In this document: one piece after another, positions 45,101 to 56,111 of the stretch
How positions within the stretch are numbered: the first letter of the stretch is position 1
Layout: every line of letters starts with the position of its first letter
Assembly: GCA_947462335.1 (NCBI GenBank)
Contig: OX381717.1
Coordinates: 42,823,523-42,887,522 of the forward strand
DNA from: Harmothoe impar
Lineage: Eukaryota; Annelida; Polychaeta; Phyllodocida; Polynoidae
DNA: 64,000 nt
Direction: 5' to 3'
Translations under genes and position numbers: made by a program
The notes under the pieces: model-generated
Told to the model about the DNA's origin: nothing
What the model saw: only the letters and a program-made list of their open reading frames with translations
The model's database searches: none

Positions 45101-48100
45101 GTAGGCTAAACTGATGATACTTTAGAGATCAAACATTCAGGTAGTTGCATTGTGTTGTATACTTTGTTCCTTTCCAGCACGGGTGAGAATGGAACCAAAT
45201 GCCCCAATTGATGTGGCTCGAGGAGATCCAGATTCCCCTGCTACTGGTTATGTGCAATATGACTTTGATGATGCTGGGGACTGGCGCAAGATGTGTGCCA
45301 CATCCATCACTGGGTTCACACAGTCTAACGCTCGCCGGATCTGTTTCACCCTGGGTACTAACATGTGGCGTGAACCATACTTCTTTGACAATGATGATGA
45401 ACAAATTATGTTGTATGAGTAAGTATCGCTTTAGAACTAGAGTAAGTCAATTTTTTCAATGAGAGGAATTTCTAATGATTTAAGGCTCGTTAACTAGGGT
45501 ACAGTGCAATGCCTAACGAAGTAAGTATTGGCATGGTACAAAAGTGCAGATATTTTCTAACATTTTACGCTCTTTCAACAGTTAGTGGCCCCAGATCAAA
45601 TTTTGTGGCCTGGGTAAAGCCAACTTGGATAAAAGCCAGATTTTGTTTTCATCATGGCCCTCAGTAATGGAGTTTGCACTTGTCCTAGAATAAATATAGA
45701 AAAATACTATATTACACAACTTTATTGCAGGGTCAGATTGTCTTTATTTGGACACCAAAGATTCGTTTGACCTGCATACAAATATGGGAGGCAAATAGAT
45801 GGAAAAATATGGCAATGTTCAGGTCAGGTATAGAAGTCCATCAAGGATGAGAGTTTCATTTAATAATAATAAGTCAGCAGTTTCGATGCTTGCCAGCACG
45901 TTGCTCCCGTTTACCCACCTGTATTTGCCTTTAAGCATTACTTTTTCTCTCCACAGTTGTGACCTTTATTCTGAATATGATGTGACCTGGCCCACGGGTT
46001 CTAGCCCAGTCTCAGCAGTTGAGGGTGACTCATTCAACTATTTGGTGGACAAGCGCTGTGATGAAACGGTATCTGGTTTTACAACAGATACATTTTGCTA
46101 CGATAGTTGTCACATCGGTGGTAGAACAACTATAGGAGATGACATTGCGAGTAATTGCGAGGCTGTCACAGGGCCATATTATGCAATAACTGGCATAGGT
46201 ATGTGGACGCTTACATAATCTGGTCATTTATAATCATCTGTGACATTAGCATTAGAATTACTTATCATGATAGGTATTAAAGGTATACACCAGGGTCTTC
46301 ACATACGGCACCTGGTGGCAAAAAATGAAATTACCTAAAACCATGCTAAAAACATGTGTCCCTTTTGCATATCATCTAACTCAACTTTACTAACCCTTTA
46401 AATGCCTCACTATGGCATTCTACATAATCACTGTTTTTCTCTGCTTCAAAAAGCTGCGCCCTAAGCTGTTATAGGTGTTTAGGCTGACTAGAAAATATCT
46501 GAACAAATCCCAAACTGTTTTACTTATCAATGAATCGCTCTTTTTTTGTTGTAAAATGTGTCTTTTGATCTTATGTACAAATGGCTTAGGTTTTGAATAC
46601 GAAATGTTGGCCATTCTTTTGTCTGTGTTAAAAAATGTAGAGAAAAAAAATAATTTAATTTTGTGTTTTTTCCCTATATCAATCATGGCTCTTTGGTTTC
46701 ACCTATGACTACTCATTTTCATGGATAAATTATGTTGCATATAATCTCCTCTAAAGATCTGAGAAGTTTGGTTGAGATATTATGGGTAAATCTTTCAAAA
46801 ATTTGAAAAACGTTGAAAAAATAGGGGTTTACCCATACGCGGCCATCTTCAAAAGAATATATATCAAAATCTAGCACTTTGAGGTATGGATTTCTTTGAT
46901 TCTATTACATCACCATATATCAAACTAATATAATCCCAAGTGATTAAGAGATATTATGGGTAGATCAGAATTGACCGAACCCTGGCGTATACCTTTAAAG
47001 CCTTGATTAAGCTGTATATTGGAGAGAATCAAGGGTCAACTTACTGGTGTTATCTTGCACTGAGGCAGGACTTTTTTTTACGCCAAGAGATTGGAGAGAT
47101 TTTATATACCCCCTCTCCAAAGGTGCAAAAAATGCCCTGCCCCCCCCCCCCACTTTTGAACAATAGAAATGTGGGGCTTTTTCAATGAAAAGGGGCATAC
47201 AATCTTACAACCTAAGGAAGAAGGGTCAGAATCTTTTACTGCATCCCCGACAAAGAGAAGCAGACAACCCACCACCTCCTCCCTCTTATTGATAAATGTG
47301 ACCCGTCCTCAGAAAACCAGCCTTCGGGAGGGATTTTTAGTTCTGAGTTTGGCCACCAGGGGCCATCATAATGGCAAAAGAATGGAAATTAGACCCAAAA
47401 ATGCCTTATGGTAATTTTTTATGGAGAATACAGTGGTCTTCTTAGAATTATTCCATTTTTGATGCTAACAGTCTATATTTGGAATGTAAATGGAACGTTT
47501 TCTATGAGAAATTAGGACATATGTCACTTTCTGGTTGCCATGGAAACCATTCCATTGTCCCATATTGAACATTTTGATCCTCATTTCTTGGGAATTACAT
47601 CAGTTACTCAAAACTGAAAACATACCTCGAAAATTCTTCCTAGAACCAAATCTATACTAAAAAGTTTGACTTTTTTAGGTTATTTTTAATAAATCTGATT
47701 TTTTAATGTATTTTAGTATTTACTATAGGATTCAGAGCATTTAGGGCATATTTATCACTTTCAGTTACATATAACGATCCATGTTTGAGATGTGATTCCT
47801 GCAAAACTATCAGTAGTATCTTAGCATATGATATCTTATTTTAAAGATTTTGACATGAACTTTAATTATGAATTCCCCCCCAGATACACCTTTTCATTGG
47901 CCTGGTCACAAATACCCATTCCATAAAGAAGTCCTTAATTCTGTTGCAGACATTGATGAGTGTAATAACGGTGTCCACTACGGCTGTCAGGGACCATTCC
48001 CAGGGAACTGTAAGAAGAGAGATGCCTGCGGTCCACATACTGACTGTACCAACCTTCAGGGATCCTGGCTCTGTGACTGTTCAGAAGGTTATGAGTACAT

Positions 48101-51100
48101 TAACAGTGACGATCCCTACTCTCTTAGTGTGGGATGCACAGGTAATATTTGAGACATAATGATTTATTCTATGCTGTCGTGTGTTGCTCTTCATAGAAGA
48201 TTCAAGCACCAAAAGTGAAAATTAATTTTCATGCAATTTTTATAATTTCAAAGCAGCACTTTTTTTTGTAGTCCACCTCAACTGAAGTGGTTTCAAACCC
48301 TATTAGAATTCAGACGAAAGACATAAATAAACCTTTGATCAATTTGCGTAAATGTAAGACTGAAACGTATCCTCTCTACTGAAGATAATATTATTTGTAG
48401 GTACGCAGACTGCCCATTTAGTCCCTGACATTTTTGTCATTATTTAATGATGATCATTATCCATTGCTGGTGACTTTCACTCTTCCCCCCATATTGGCAT
48501 CAGCTAGTTCATTTATTAAGTGTAATGTATTCTTTAGTGTGACACAATAAGGAGCATGTGAATATTTGAAACAAAAAAAAAATGTAGATATTTTGGGAAA
48601 TACTAATTCATATACTCCAGATATGGACGAGTGCCTGACTAGCGGTAGATGTGGAGAGTTGGCACAGTGCCGGAACACGCCTGGATCCTATGTCTGCATC
48701 TGCACCTGGCCACTGATCTGGGATGAGAACACAAACTCATGCCAAGGTCAGAGAATATTTACAACTTGAATTGAAATTGAAACTAAATTGTATTGGAGAC
48801 ATAATTTACACCTTCTGACAAGGGGATGTAGCACTCATGTTAAATATTTTTGAATTGATTCAAAAATGTTCATTCTTTGTTTCATAGCAGGAGCTGGAAT
48901 TTAGTGGTATTGCTGCTGCCATAGGGCAATACTGTTGCTGCCCTATGGCAGCAGCGGTTTTTCAAGGGTATTTTAGATGCTGCCCAGAGGCAGCAGCGGA
49001 CCTTTGAAGACCACATCTGGAGGTTTTGAACAATATAAAAAAAACAGAATAATCCTTTAATAGGCATTGCATTAATATGACTGTGTATACAGTGGTATTT
49101 CTAGCAAAAGTTGTGAATCTCTCCAAATATTGAATTGATCAATGTGCTTTCCCTACTATACATAAGGGGACACCGTGGTGTATAATAATCTGTGTGTTGT
49201 GTATTCGAGGGGGGGGGGGAGGCCAACTCACTCAAAACATATTTTAATGACCCTCATTGGTGTAGGTACTGGTGGACTGGATGGTCATAAGGAGTTACCA
49301 GTCAATGCTATTTATGGGCAATTGGGGACCAAACAAATGCAGTGCCCTGCACTGAGTGCAGTCTGTAGGGTCAGCCCAGGTAAAACCTGTGGGGGGGGGG
49401 GGCACTCATGTAATATTTGTAGCCATATGTGAAAATGATCCCGATGGAAGGGCTTCATTCTGGGCCATTTATGGGCAAGGGCTCATGGGTAATTTCCGGT
49501 CTAGTTTGTTGAGCAACCTCTTGTATTAGGGGTACCACATTTGAGGTGATGTTTGTACATACATGCAATGACTGTAGAAAATATGGAGAGTGCCCCCCCC
49601 CCCCCATTGGCTTGGTTGTCACCCCATGTGATGTCACATTGGGTATTGGGTAGTGTAGTTCATGTGGTTGTCACTGGGGATAGCACAATCACTGGTATTT
49701 TGTGCATGAGAGTCACTGACAGTGGTCTTAGTTTAATCAAAAAAAAAATATATATATATACTCCCAAGGAGTTGATTTTTATATCAAGGTACCCGTTTAT
49801 GATAGCAAAACAACCACTCCGGATGTGGTCTTCATTGGTTGAACAATACCTATTTGAAATAATTTTCCCTTATTTTATTCTGATTTCAAAGGTAACATTA
49901 CTGACAAACATTGTTGAGTGCTGATCAGTTTAGTAAAATTTGAATTGAATTTCCTGTCCCAATAACACAAGAGGGAAAAAGTTGATGACAGCATTAAATC
50001 TAAAAAGTTGTCCGATGATTGTGATATTTTATGATCCTTTCTGTTATCTGTTTTGAGTTGGAATGATGTTGTAACATAACAACAATGAGAATAAAGGTAA
50101 TATCCAGGATCTCTTTATTTTGCCAAGTCCAATACCAATGTCAGTGGTTTCCCACTGACACCACCTCAGATTGTCCAAGATCTTAACACAGGGCCTGCTC
50201 TCCTTCTTCTCTGCTCTCCAAGCTCTGAGCAGCTCACCATAATTATTGGCCCTACCCCCAGCCCAGAGGGAGGGGCCTAGCATGCAAAGCCCTCACCTCT
50301 GGCCCCAACATGGTGGTACCTCTGGCCTGATTGGTCCAACCCCCAATGATGTCATAGCCACTCACTAATCACACCCCTGTCACCCTCATCAGACCACTAC
50401 CACCCTGCCATCCCCCTGTCTGGAGCTAATTCGAAGAACCTGGAGGAGGGAGGGGTGGTACAGAGGTACACCACACAAACACACAAATTAATCATCCATA
50501 CCTGGAGTAAATACATGCATGCACAGTAAATAATAATATGGATAATGATAAAAGGGGGGGGGGGTAGATCTGGTTATATTACACCGTGCAATGTTGCAGT
50601 TGATGAAACAACTCATATATGCTTGAATGAAACTTGAATATAACAATAATATGTTCACAAATGCACATTAAAAGTTGATTTTGTCTTCAGGTGGAGAAGT
50701 CGATGAGTGTCTTGATGATGACATCTGCGGCTTCCTTGGGCAGTGCCGTAATACAATTGGGTCGTACTTTTGTCTCTGTCCCTACCGTGAGCTGTATGAT
50801 AAGGCCACCAACAAATGTCTGAGTGAGTCAATGATAACATAAATTCGACCACCATTATTTACTTTCCTAAGGAGCATACATCCTTTGATAAGCCCTCCTC
50901 CCTTTAACCCTTTAGGGCCCACCGAAAGAGAATATCCTGGCGATGGGGCTGGGATATTTTTACAGGAACTTTCTCTGGGCCGAGCCTTTGCTTATTCCCA
51001 TAGATTTATGACGATTATAGTCGATGCTCGGCCAGCCATGGGATCAGCTATATTTGATGATCGGTCCCAAAGTGTTAAGCCGATTCTAGTCTAAAGATCA

Positions 51101-54100
51101 TGTCAAATTTTGAACCAAAACTCATATTAATTTGGTCAGGATAACTTGTTCAACTGAGCCTATGAATTAAATTGACTACATTACTGCGACAGCAAAATAA
51201 CTAGAGAAAAGCGGACTGGATATCAGGATATGTGCGTTTAATGGAATAAAATCTTGATTTTTTTAAAGTTTAATATATCTTTTAAGCACACTGTGTGCAT
51301 ATTACATCAAATGCAGTATAATATATAAAGCTGGCAATCCACTATAGCAGGGGTTTTTGAGTTGATTTTATAGGTTCCTTGCTGACCATGATATTAATAT
51401 GATTTGTGTTGGCATCCTGGAAAAAACAACCAATTCTGAAATCTTGAATGAAAAATACTTTTGTTGAACAGTTCAACAATGCCAAACAGGCCAAAAAGAT
51501 GTCATTGAAAAGCAATATCTGATATATAGACAGAGCTGCACGCTAAAGTCTGTGGTTATTGTATGAGTGGGGCTTGTCCCGTACTGCAAGCTGGCCGCAG
51601 GCCTAGTGCAGTATGGGACAAACCCCATGAGTGCAATGACCATAAACGAGGTCACTTTTAAGTGACGCTCTGCATTTATTTCAGTGTATATCGATGTAAA
51701 ATAGATATGTAGTCTATGTTTCTTTACTTCCACGATCTTTCTTTACTTCCACGGTGTTTGTTTACTTCCGTGGTGCCGCCATTTTGAATTCTGCGCAGGT
51801 CACATGACCCTCAGTAGCCTAGCAACTCCACGGCGACCCCATGGCGACACCTGGGGACCCCTGGGAGCGTGAAATTTGGACAGAGCGTGAAATATGCCCG
51901 AGGGTTATTTCACGCTTTACTTGCGTACGGCCCTCCCATTGCCTTAGCATTGATAGGCCGTATTCACCATGAAATAAAGTGAAAATCCAATTTGTGATGG
52001 TATTGCTATAAGTTGCTGACAGGAACAAATCAGTTTTCATCACTTCAGTACCATCAAGGATGCTTATTATTCACTTTGAAACTAAATCTAAGTTCCAAAT
52101 ATGTATTATATTTTGTGAATGTGTTGTTTTGTGATATTCTTAGATATTCTAAGGTATGTTGGAATTGAACTCAAAATTGTAAAAAAAATTTCAGAGCCAA
52201 CATGTGACCTCCTCCCCAACATACCCAATACTATTGCTACACCAGGACACTCCTCCCCCAGTTATGAAGACAATGTCCTGTATCGCTGTCTGGATGGATA
52301 CAAGGTGGTGTATCAGGGTATCCCAGTGTATGAGCTCACCCCCACTTACTACAGCTTGTATACTGGGGTAGACACTGGAGAGACTTTTCAGCTGACTTGT
52401 TCACTGACTGGTCTGTGGACACCTTTCCCATTTCCGGCGTGTGAGCGTAAGTGCTATTACAAAGATGTATGTTTTATCGAAACATCAAATGTGGTAGACA
52501 AAAGTCTATAGAATTACATTCACATTTGTTCCTACTGGTCATACGTAATGATAGCTAAGCAAAGGTTAGTAAACTTTTGTGCAGCAGCATGTGTTGTAAT
52601 TTTTCAAACTTCGAACTTTAAAAACATTATTTATCATCTAGCTATTACAGAGTGAAATTATTAATGAAACTCCATGGTCATTATACAAATCTTTTTTTCA
52701 AAAACCAAACAATTTTATTAACCATTATCAGGTATCAAGTGTCAGGACCCTGGCGCCATTGCCAATGCTGAACCTGTGAGTGCTGACAGTGAGTATGAGT
52801 CTGGAGACACAGTGACCTACACCTGTAGAGCCGGCTACAAACCCTACAACAAACTCAACACCTACTCCTTTACCATCACGTGCCAGGACACCGGCAAGTG
52901 GACCGCCAGCACCAGCTGTGATGGTAAGACCATTTTTCTTTGTTTGGTGTTGAATATTTCATTGAGCAAGATAAAAGATCTTGATGAGTAAACACGTCTT
53001 TCGTTTAGATACAAATGTCTATACTACAGCAGCGTAGATAAGATAAAATAGACCAGCAAAGTTAGTGTAGTCCATATTTTATACAAAGATGCAGCTTTCA
53101 GCATGTACTACTTGCAATCGAGTAAGCATGTTAATGCATTTATTGCGGTCAAGTAGCTGGGTCTCAAGTGACAGCAAGCTCAAAGCAGGTAATCCCAGAT
53201 GCAGACAGCTCCTCTCATAGGCCTGCACACATTTGTGTGCATGAATGTTAAAATGTAATCTATTATCAAATTAGACTCAGATTTAATTTAAATATTTCTG
53301 GTTATATAGGAGGGTCTAGATAAATATACTACAGTACCACATTTGCATTTGTCAGTTCCCCCTTTGCAGCTTAAAGGGCTTGTTAATTTTGCCGGTGCTG
53401 CTTATTTATGGATAATTTTCTCCTTTTACACTTAAACTTAAAACCCATGTCCCTGGTTGAATTTAAGAAATACCCATGTGATATCACTTTAGTTTTTCCT
53501 AATGTCACTGAGCCCCATGTTGCAAATAGAATAGTCTAAATGTCTTCATGGAAAGTTTAATGGCACTGAGCCATACTCATGCCAGCTAAATTCTACATTT
53601 TTTACATTCAGACATCAATGAATGTGAGGCTGACATTTACTTGTGTGGGGAGTCCAAGCATTGCATCAACACGGTTGGGAGCTACCTGTGCTCCTGCTCA
53701 CCCAACTACTACCAGGCACCTGAAGATGACGACAAGTGTCTCGAACGTGAGTACACATGGGCAACATGATTGTTTTAATATGATAATCCACAAGGGCCTG
53801 TCAAATCTGTTAATATTCCTGTATGCAAAAATGAGAAGTCTTCTAGTCTGATATAATTGTCTAGTCCGTTATAGTGAGGATGTGAATGCAGCGTGGGTAA
53901 ATAACTTGATATTGATGCATTTGAGCATTGCACCAACAGTATAGACTTGATACGCTCATGAAGGCTCACGCACCAATATAGTCCAAATGACAAAGTGTAC
54001 AGCACATTGGACTATTATGTCAAATTAATGGGCTAATATTTACTGCATTGATATATATATATTTGTCTGTAGGGAAAACTCTTGATTTCAGTAAATGCCA

Positions 54101-56111
54101 CTTAAATACATTTAAATGCCGTTATGGTCTTTCCCAGTGACATTTACATGGTATAACTAAAAACGACCATTAAGGCATCTTATATTTGCTTAAATGCACA
54201 TATTCATGCAATGAATATATCTACATTTACAGCTTTGTCTGCAATAACTTGTGAGCTGATGGAGAGGTTGGATCTGTGCATCAACGGTAAATGTGAGATG
54301 TCTGATGACAAGGCAACCTGTCTGTAAGATTTACTTTCTACTTAACCCTTTAAAGATGGATGTCAATAAACATGACATTTGTTGGCATAATGCACCAATG
54401 CTGCCTTGGCTAGTAACTTGCCAGTGCTGTATTAGTGAATCATCATTGTAAGGAAGGGGACTATGGTAAATGCAGTTACCAGATCACCCTGAGGGATCCC
54501 CACTGTAGCATAGAGAATCAAAAGTGGTGATAACACTGTGTTTATAGCAGCTTGTGTATTGTATAGTTGTATAGTTACAGCTGGTATTGTACCTTATCAT
54601 TTGGACCACAAAATGTATCATGCAATTTTCTAGAACAGCAGTATAAAGGGGTTATAGAATCAGGTGGACTAGGGTACCTGTTTTAGTCTACAATAACAAG
54701 TGTTATGGTAACTGTATTAGGCAGACCAAAACCGCTAGGATAGTCTACCTGATTCGTTAACCCCTTTGTACTGCTGTTCTAGGTAATGCCATGATACATT
54801 TTTTTCCTTTTTTTTCCAACGCTGAAAATTACAACCATGAGTCCATGTTCTGTATTTATACTGCAGAACTTGCTATGTAATTCACTAACAGTAAGGGAGA
54901 CTATCAACTAAAAAGTTGTCTAGGTAAACAAGGCCTCAAGTTTAACCTTAAAGTGATTGAGCACTAGAGAAAACAGGTACGACAACATCAAAAAAGCAGC
55001 CTGTATGAAAGTTCTAATCACCATGTCTAATGGCTTGGTAGAGATATACATCTATAACAAAGTAATAGTCAGATAGTGGCTAAGACCAAAAATTAATGCA
55101 CATGACATTTTACTTAGTGTTATGCAGTCTTTATCAATCTATATCTCTGATTGGTTGAAACCATCACTTATCACTCTTCCAGATTAGTCTTGTTTATAAA
55201 CTATAAAGAGATTTGTATGCATCGGTGGCTAAAAATTGTGTGAGAAGCACAGGGATAAGATTTTAACCAAGCCACAACCTAGTAGTTCATGACAGAATTT
55301 GTTCAAACTGTAAAACCTGCTCTTGTTACTTGAGTCATTAAAGTGTTCTCACTCAATCATTGTATACTGCTTGCTTGCTGTCTGAATTTGAACATTTACC
55401 TATTTCATGATATAACTGTGAAATAACAAAAACATGAAAAAATATTTATTGATTTGATCAGTTATTGCAAATCTCGGTGATTCTCTCTTTTTGATAGGTG
55501 CGATGATGGCTATGTTGGCCGGCTTTGTGACAGGACGAGGGTTGACACTGCCCTCATCCTTGGGGTTGTTTCTATGGTTCTCGTTGGTGTGCTAATCATC
55601 ATCATCCTGATGTACTTTTGCTGTACGATCGGCATCAGACGTGGACTGATCCAACCACATATGCATCCCCAACCTCCACCAAGAGGACCTCCTCCTCCTC
55701 CTTTTGTGGATCCTATATATGGAAGGTAAGTCTTGAGTGAGCCTTTAATGGCAGCCCATTGTGGTTTAATATGCTTTTGTAGTGTCCTGTACAAATTTCA
55801 ACTAGACTCTAACCCCGGCACTTAAACGAGACCATATATGTTATTTTATTCCAGGTGAAACCTAACAGTCCTGCAGTATGATTTGATGCTTTATATATTT
55901 ATTCTTATTTCACTACTTCAAAAAGTGCATGATTTTCATTTTCAATATTAGATAGAGGTCCAAGAAAACTAGGTAATGTAGCTCTGAGTTTGATTAATAA
56001 CATGAGCCAATTATTGATTGATCAGCTGTTATTTAAGCAGTTAAGCTAATGATTGTGATTATTTTCAGAAGTCCTTTCGGACCAAAGCGGCTGCCAGTGG
56101 GACTATATTAA
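32231..56111 (+). CDS. Paralog B: complete SRCR-like/EGF/CCP transmembrane receptor, twelve exons (span of joined CDS)
   Basis: Joined exons: 32231-32348, 45178-45418, 45957-46198, 47950-48141, 48621-48746, 50691-50822, 52195-52446, 52732-52923, 53612-53746, 54233-54323, 55498-55725, 56069-56111. The total is 1992 bases, exactly 664 codons with the stop, so 663 residues. Approximate domains: signal peptide 1-25, SRCR-like 41-125, Cys module 126-200, EGF1 201-264 (DIDEC, eight Cys), EGF2 265-306, EGF3 307-350, CCP1 351-434, CCP2 435-498, EGF4 499-543, EGF5 544-590, transmembrane about 593-620, Pro-rich cytoplasmic tail to 663. It is predicted to be a cell-surface receptor or adhesion protein; the ligand is unknown. 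Module exons are phase 1-1, typical of exon-shuffled extracellular proteins. I do not recognise a named orthologue. It could be an innate-immune or adhesion receptor by architecture only. Confidence 0.9.
32735..33364. repeat. 63-bp minisatellite in intron 1 of paralog B
   Basis: About ten units of roughly 63 bases, each with TATAGGATTTGTNGCNTAAAG and a GTTTGGTACC-like block. It begins about 390 bases after exon 1. A minus-strand 202-codon ORF across it is a by-product of the unit being divisible by three. Confidence 0.9.
33365..33640 (+). repeat. Dispersed repeat R4, copy 2
   Basis: Direct copy of 30938-31211, abutting the last unit of the minisatellite at 32735-33364. Confidence 0.85.
34620..35148 (-). 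repeat. Element R3, inverted and partial copy
   Basis: Matches the reverse complement of 47298-47780 (ATGGTTTCCATGGCAACCAG and neighbours). Its outer end is interrupted by the element at 35149-36150, so it is older than that insertion. Confidence 0.7.
35149..36150. mobile_element. 1-kb inverted-repeat element with AGGGATAGGGGCC arms
   Basis: The left end reads GTGTGAGGCCCCTATCCCTC and the right end is its reverse complement, extending over about 42 bases. CCCTATCNCTCAAA-type repeats run about 250 bases inward from both ends. It sits inside an older R3 copy. No transposase ORF was found. Confidence 0.78.
38636..40197. repeat. About 400-bp tandem duplication, second copy split by an insertion
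   Basis: Unit one is 38636-39034. Unit two is 39035-39372 continued at 40132-40197. Both start CACAAGTGGGGGCTGGGGCAG. The second copy is interrupted by the 759-bp element below. No gene was recognised in the unit. Confidence 0.88.
39373..40131. mobile_element. 759-bp TA-target inverted-repeat element with proven empty site
   Basis: The ends are CACTGAAAACT and AGTTTTCAGTG. TA flanks both sides (39371-39372, 40132-40133). The undisturbed first duplicate reads CTGTCCTACCAATATACG at 38965-38982, the exact pre-insertion site with a single TA. The inner ends carry repeated GTCATCAC/GTGATGAC blocks. Tc1/mariner-like by target; no transposase. Confidence 0.88.
40397..40620. mobile_element. Short element with GTGCCTCTACATGGGTA ends and 6-bp target repeat, copy 1
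   Basis: The ends are GTGCCTCTACATGGGTA and TTACCCATGTAGAGGCAC, flanked by the direct repeat ATTGTA (40391-40396 and 40621-40626). The interior repeats GTGTCGATTTTTA and GTGTCGC units. Confidence 0.82.
42062..42131. repeat. AT dinucleotide microsatellite
   Basis: Alternating AT for about 45 bases, preceded by ATATATATTATGCATATT. Confidence 0.9.
42300..42390 (-). repeat. tRNA-like sequence, probable tRNA-derived SINE head
   Basis: On the minus strand the segment reads TGGTGGTTAGCACATCGG followed by GTGTTCGAGTCTCC, resembling polymerase III A and B boxes with plausible spacing. The anticodon arm does not fold well, so I do not call a functional tRNA. Similar weaker signals are at 37430-37500 (minus) and around 42620-42680. 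Confidence 0.4.
42967..43089. repeat. Long near-perfect hairpin element
   Basis: Arms of about 58 bases (42967-43026 and 43030-43089) contain GAATATCACCGAAC and its complement. There is almost no loop. It lies in intron 1 of paralog B. Confidence 0.8.
43795..44110 (-). repeat. Dispersed repeat R1, copy 2 (inverted)
   Basis: Reverse-complement copy of 7305-7610, interrupted by a G-rich run near 43992-44005. It lies in intron 1 of paralog B. Confidence 0.65.
45178..45418 (+). CDS. Paralog B exon 2: SRCR-like module
   Basis: The acceptor is TTTCCAG and the donor is GTAAGT at 45419; length and phases equal those of the paralog A exon at 646-886. It encodes RVRMEP, GYVQY, DWRKMCATS and SNARRICFTLGTNMW. 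The W-x3-C and ARRIC-x3-LG spacing supports a divergent SRCR-like assignment (inference). Confidence 0.9.
45957..46198 (+). CDS. Paralog B exon 3: Cys-containing extracellular module
   Basis: The acceptor is TCCACAG and the donor is GTATGT. It completes an Asp codon, then encodes CDLYSEYDVTWPTG, KRCDE and FCYDSCHIGGRTT, and ends YYAITGIG. It matches the exon at 5670-5911. No named fold is recognised. Confidence 0.88.
47298..47909 (+). mobile_element. Inverted-repeat element R3, copy in paralog B intron
   Basis: Starts GTGACCCGTCC, ends CTGGTCAC and is flanked by AAAT on both sides. The paralog A intron has the empty site near 6395-6405 with a single AAAT, which supports a 4-bp target duplication. 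Confidence 0.8.
47950..48141 (+). CDS. Paralog B exon 4: EGF1, calcium-binding type
   Basis: This phase 1-1 exon of 64 codons has acceptor TGTTGCAG and donor GTAATA. It encodes DIDECNNGVHYGC and eight Cys in total. A roughly 615-bp inverted-repeat element ends only 39 bases upstream, yet the acceptor is intact. Confidence 0.92.
48621..48746 (+). CDS. Paralog B exon 5: EGF2, absent from paralog A
   Basis: This phase 1-1 exon of 42 codons has acceptor TACTCCAG and donor GTCAGA. It encodes DMDECLTSGRC, CRNTPGSYVCIC and NSCQ, a six-Cys calcium-binding-type EGF. It resembles EGF3 (CRNTIGSYFCLC) more than the other repeats, suggesting exon duplication. The corresponding interval of paralog A holds unrelated repeats. 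Confidence 0.9.
48747..50690 (+). other. Intron between EGF2 and EGF3 of paralog B
   Basis: Contains an imperfect hairpin with CTGCTGCCATAGGGCA and its inverse (about 48910-49000), G-runs, and a GC-richer block at 50060-50460 that looks like foreign repeat sequence but has no ORF or ends I can define. Confidence 0.5.
50691..50822 (+). CDS. Paralog B exon 6: EGF3
   Basis: This phase 1-1 exon of 44 codons has acceptor GTCTTCAG and donor GTGAGT. It encodes GEVDECLDDDIC and the CRNTIGSYFCLC core. Paralog A has VNEC where this copy has VDEC. Confidence 0.92.
   Translation: MEKSMSVLMMTSAASLGSAVIQLGRTFVSVPTVSCMIRPPTNV
50908..51074. mobile_element. TTAA-flanked piggyBac-like MITE, copy 2
   Basis: About 167 bases between TTAA at 50904-50907 and 51075-51078. 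The left end is CCCTTTAGGGCC and the interior matches the reverse complement of 11218-11413 (GGGCCGAGCC, GATGCTCGGCC). The right end is mutated. It occupies a different intron from copy 1, so it is an independent insertion. Confidence 0.75.
52195..52446 (+). CDS. Paralog B exon 7: CCP/sushi domain 1
   Basis: This phase 1-1 exon of 84 codons has acceptor ATTTCAG and donor GTAAGT. It has the four CCP cysteines (PTCDLLP, YRCLDGYK, LTCSLTGLW, PACE) with a Tyr-rich loop shorter than in paralog A. Confidence 0.92.
52732..52923 (+). CDS. Paralog B exon 8: CCP/sushi domain 2
   Basis: This phase 1-1 exon of 64 codons has acceptor TTATCAG and donor GTAAGA. It encodes KCQDPG, YTCRAGYKP, ITCQDTGKW and TSCD, a canonical four-Cys CCP. 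Confidence 0.93.
53612..53746 (+). CDS. Paralog B exon 9: EGF4
   Basis: This phase 1-1 exon of 45 codons has acceptor CATTCAG and donor GTGAGT. It encodes DINEC, the CINTVGSYLCSC core and KCLE, a six-Cys calcium-binding-type EGF. Confidence 0.92.
54233..54323 (+). CDS. Paralog B exon 10: first part of EGF5
   Basis: The acceptor is TTTACAG and the donor is GTAAGA; the exon enters at phase 1 and leaves at phase 2. It encodes ITCELMERLDLC and GKCEMSDDKATC, completed by the next exon. Confidence 0.9.
54633..54780. mobile_element. TA-flanked MITE in a paralog B intron
   Basis: Ends GAACAGCAGTA and TACTGCTGTTC; the inverted repeats extend about 40 bases inward (AAAGGGGTTA and its complement). TA is on both sides (54631-54632, 54781-54782). 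Confidence 0.75.
55498..55725 (+). CDS. Paralog B exon 11: end of EGF5, transmembrane segment, Pro-rich tail
   Basis: The acceptor is TTGATAG and the donor is GTAAGT. It encodes CDDGYVGRLCDR, a hydrophobic helix starting LILGVVSMVLVG, IRRG at the inner face, and PPPRGPPPPPFVDPIYGR. The cytoplasmic part is almost identical to paralog A although the ectodomains differ more, suggesting constraint on intracellular binding. Confidence 0.93.
56069..56111 (+). CDS. Paralog B terminal exon
   Basis: After acceptor ATTTTCAG the exon encodes SPFGPKRLPVGLY and TAA at 56109-56111. It closes the frame exactly with the eleven upstream exons. Confidence 0.87.

Larger units (their letters stand above)
32349..45177 (+). 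other. Intron 1 of paralog B (12.8 kb)
   Basis: Contains the 63-bp minisatellite, R4 copy 2, inverted R3, the 1-kb element, the 400-bp tandem duplication with its insertion, the 6-bp-target element, a microsatellite, a long hairpin and R1 copy 2. The rest is AT-rich unique-looking sequence with no supported gene. Confidence 0.65.
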
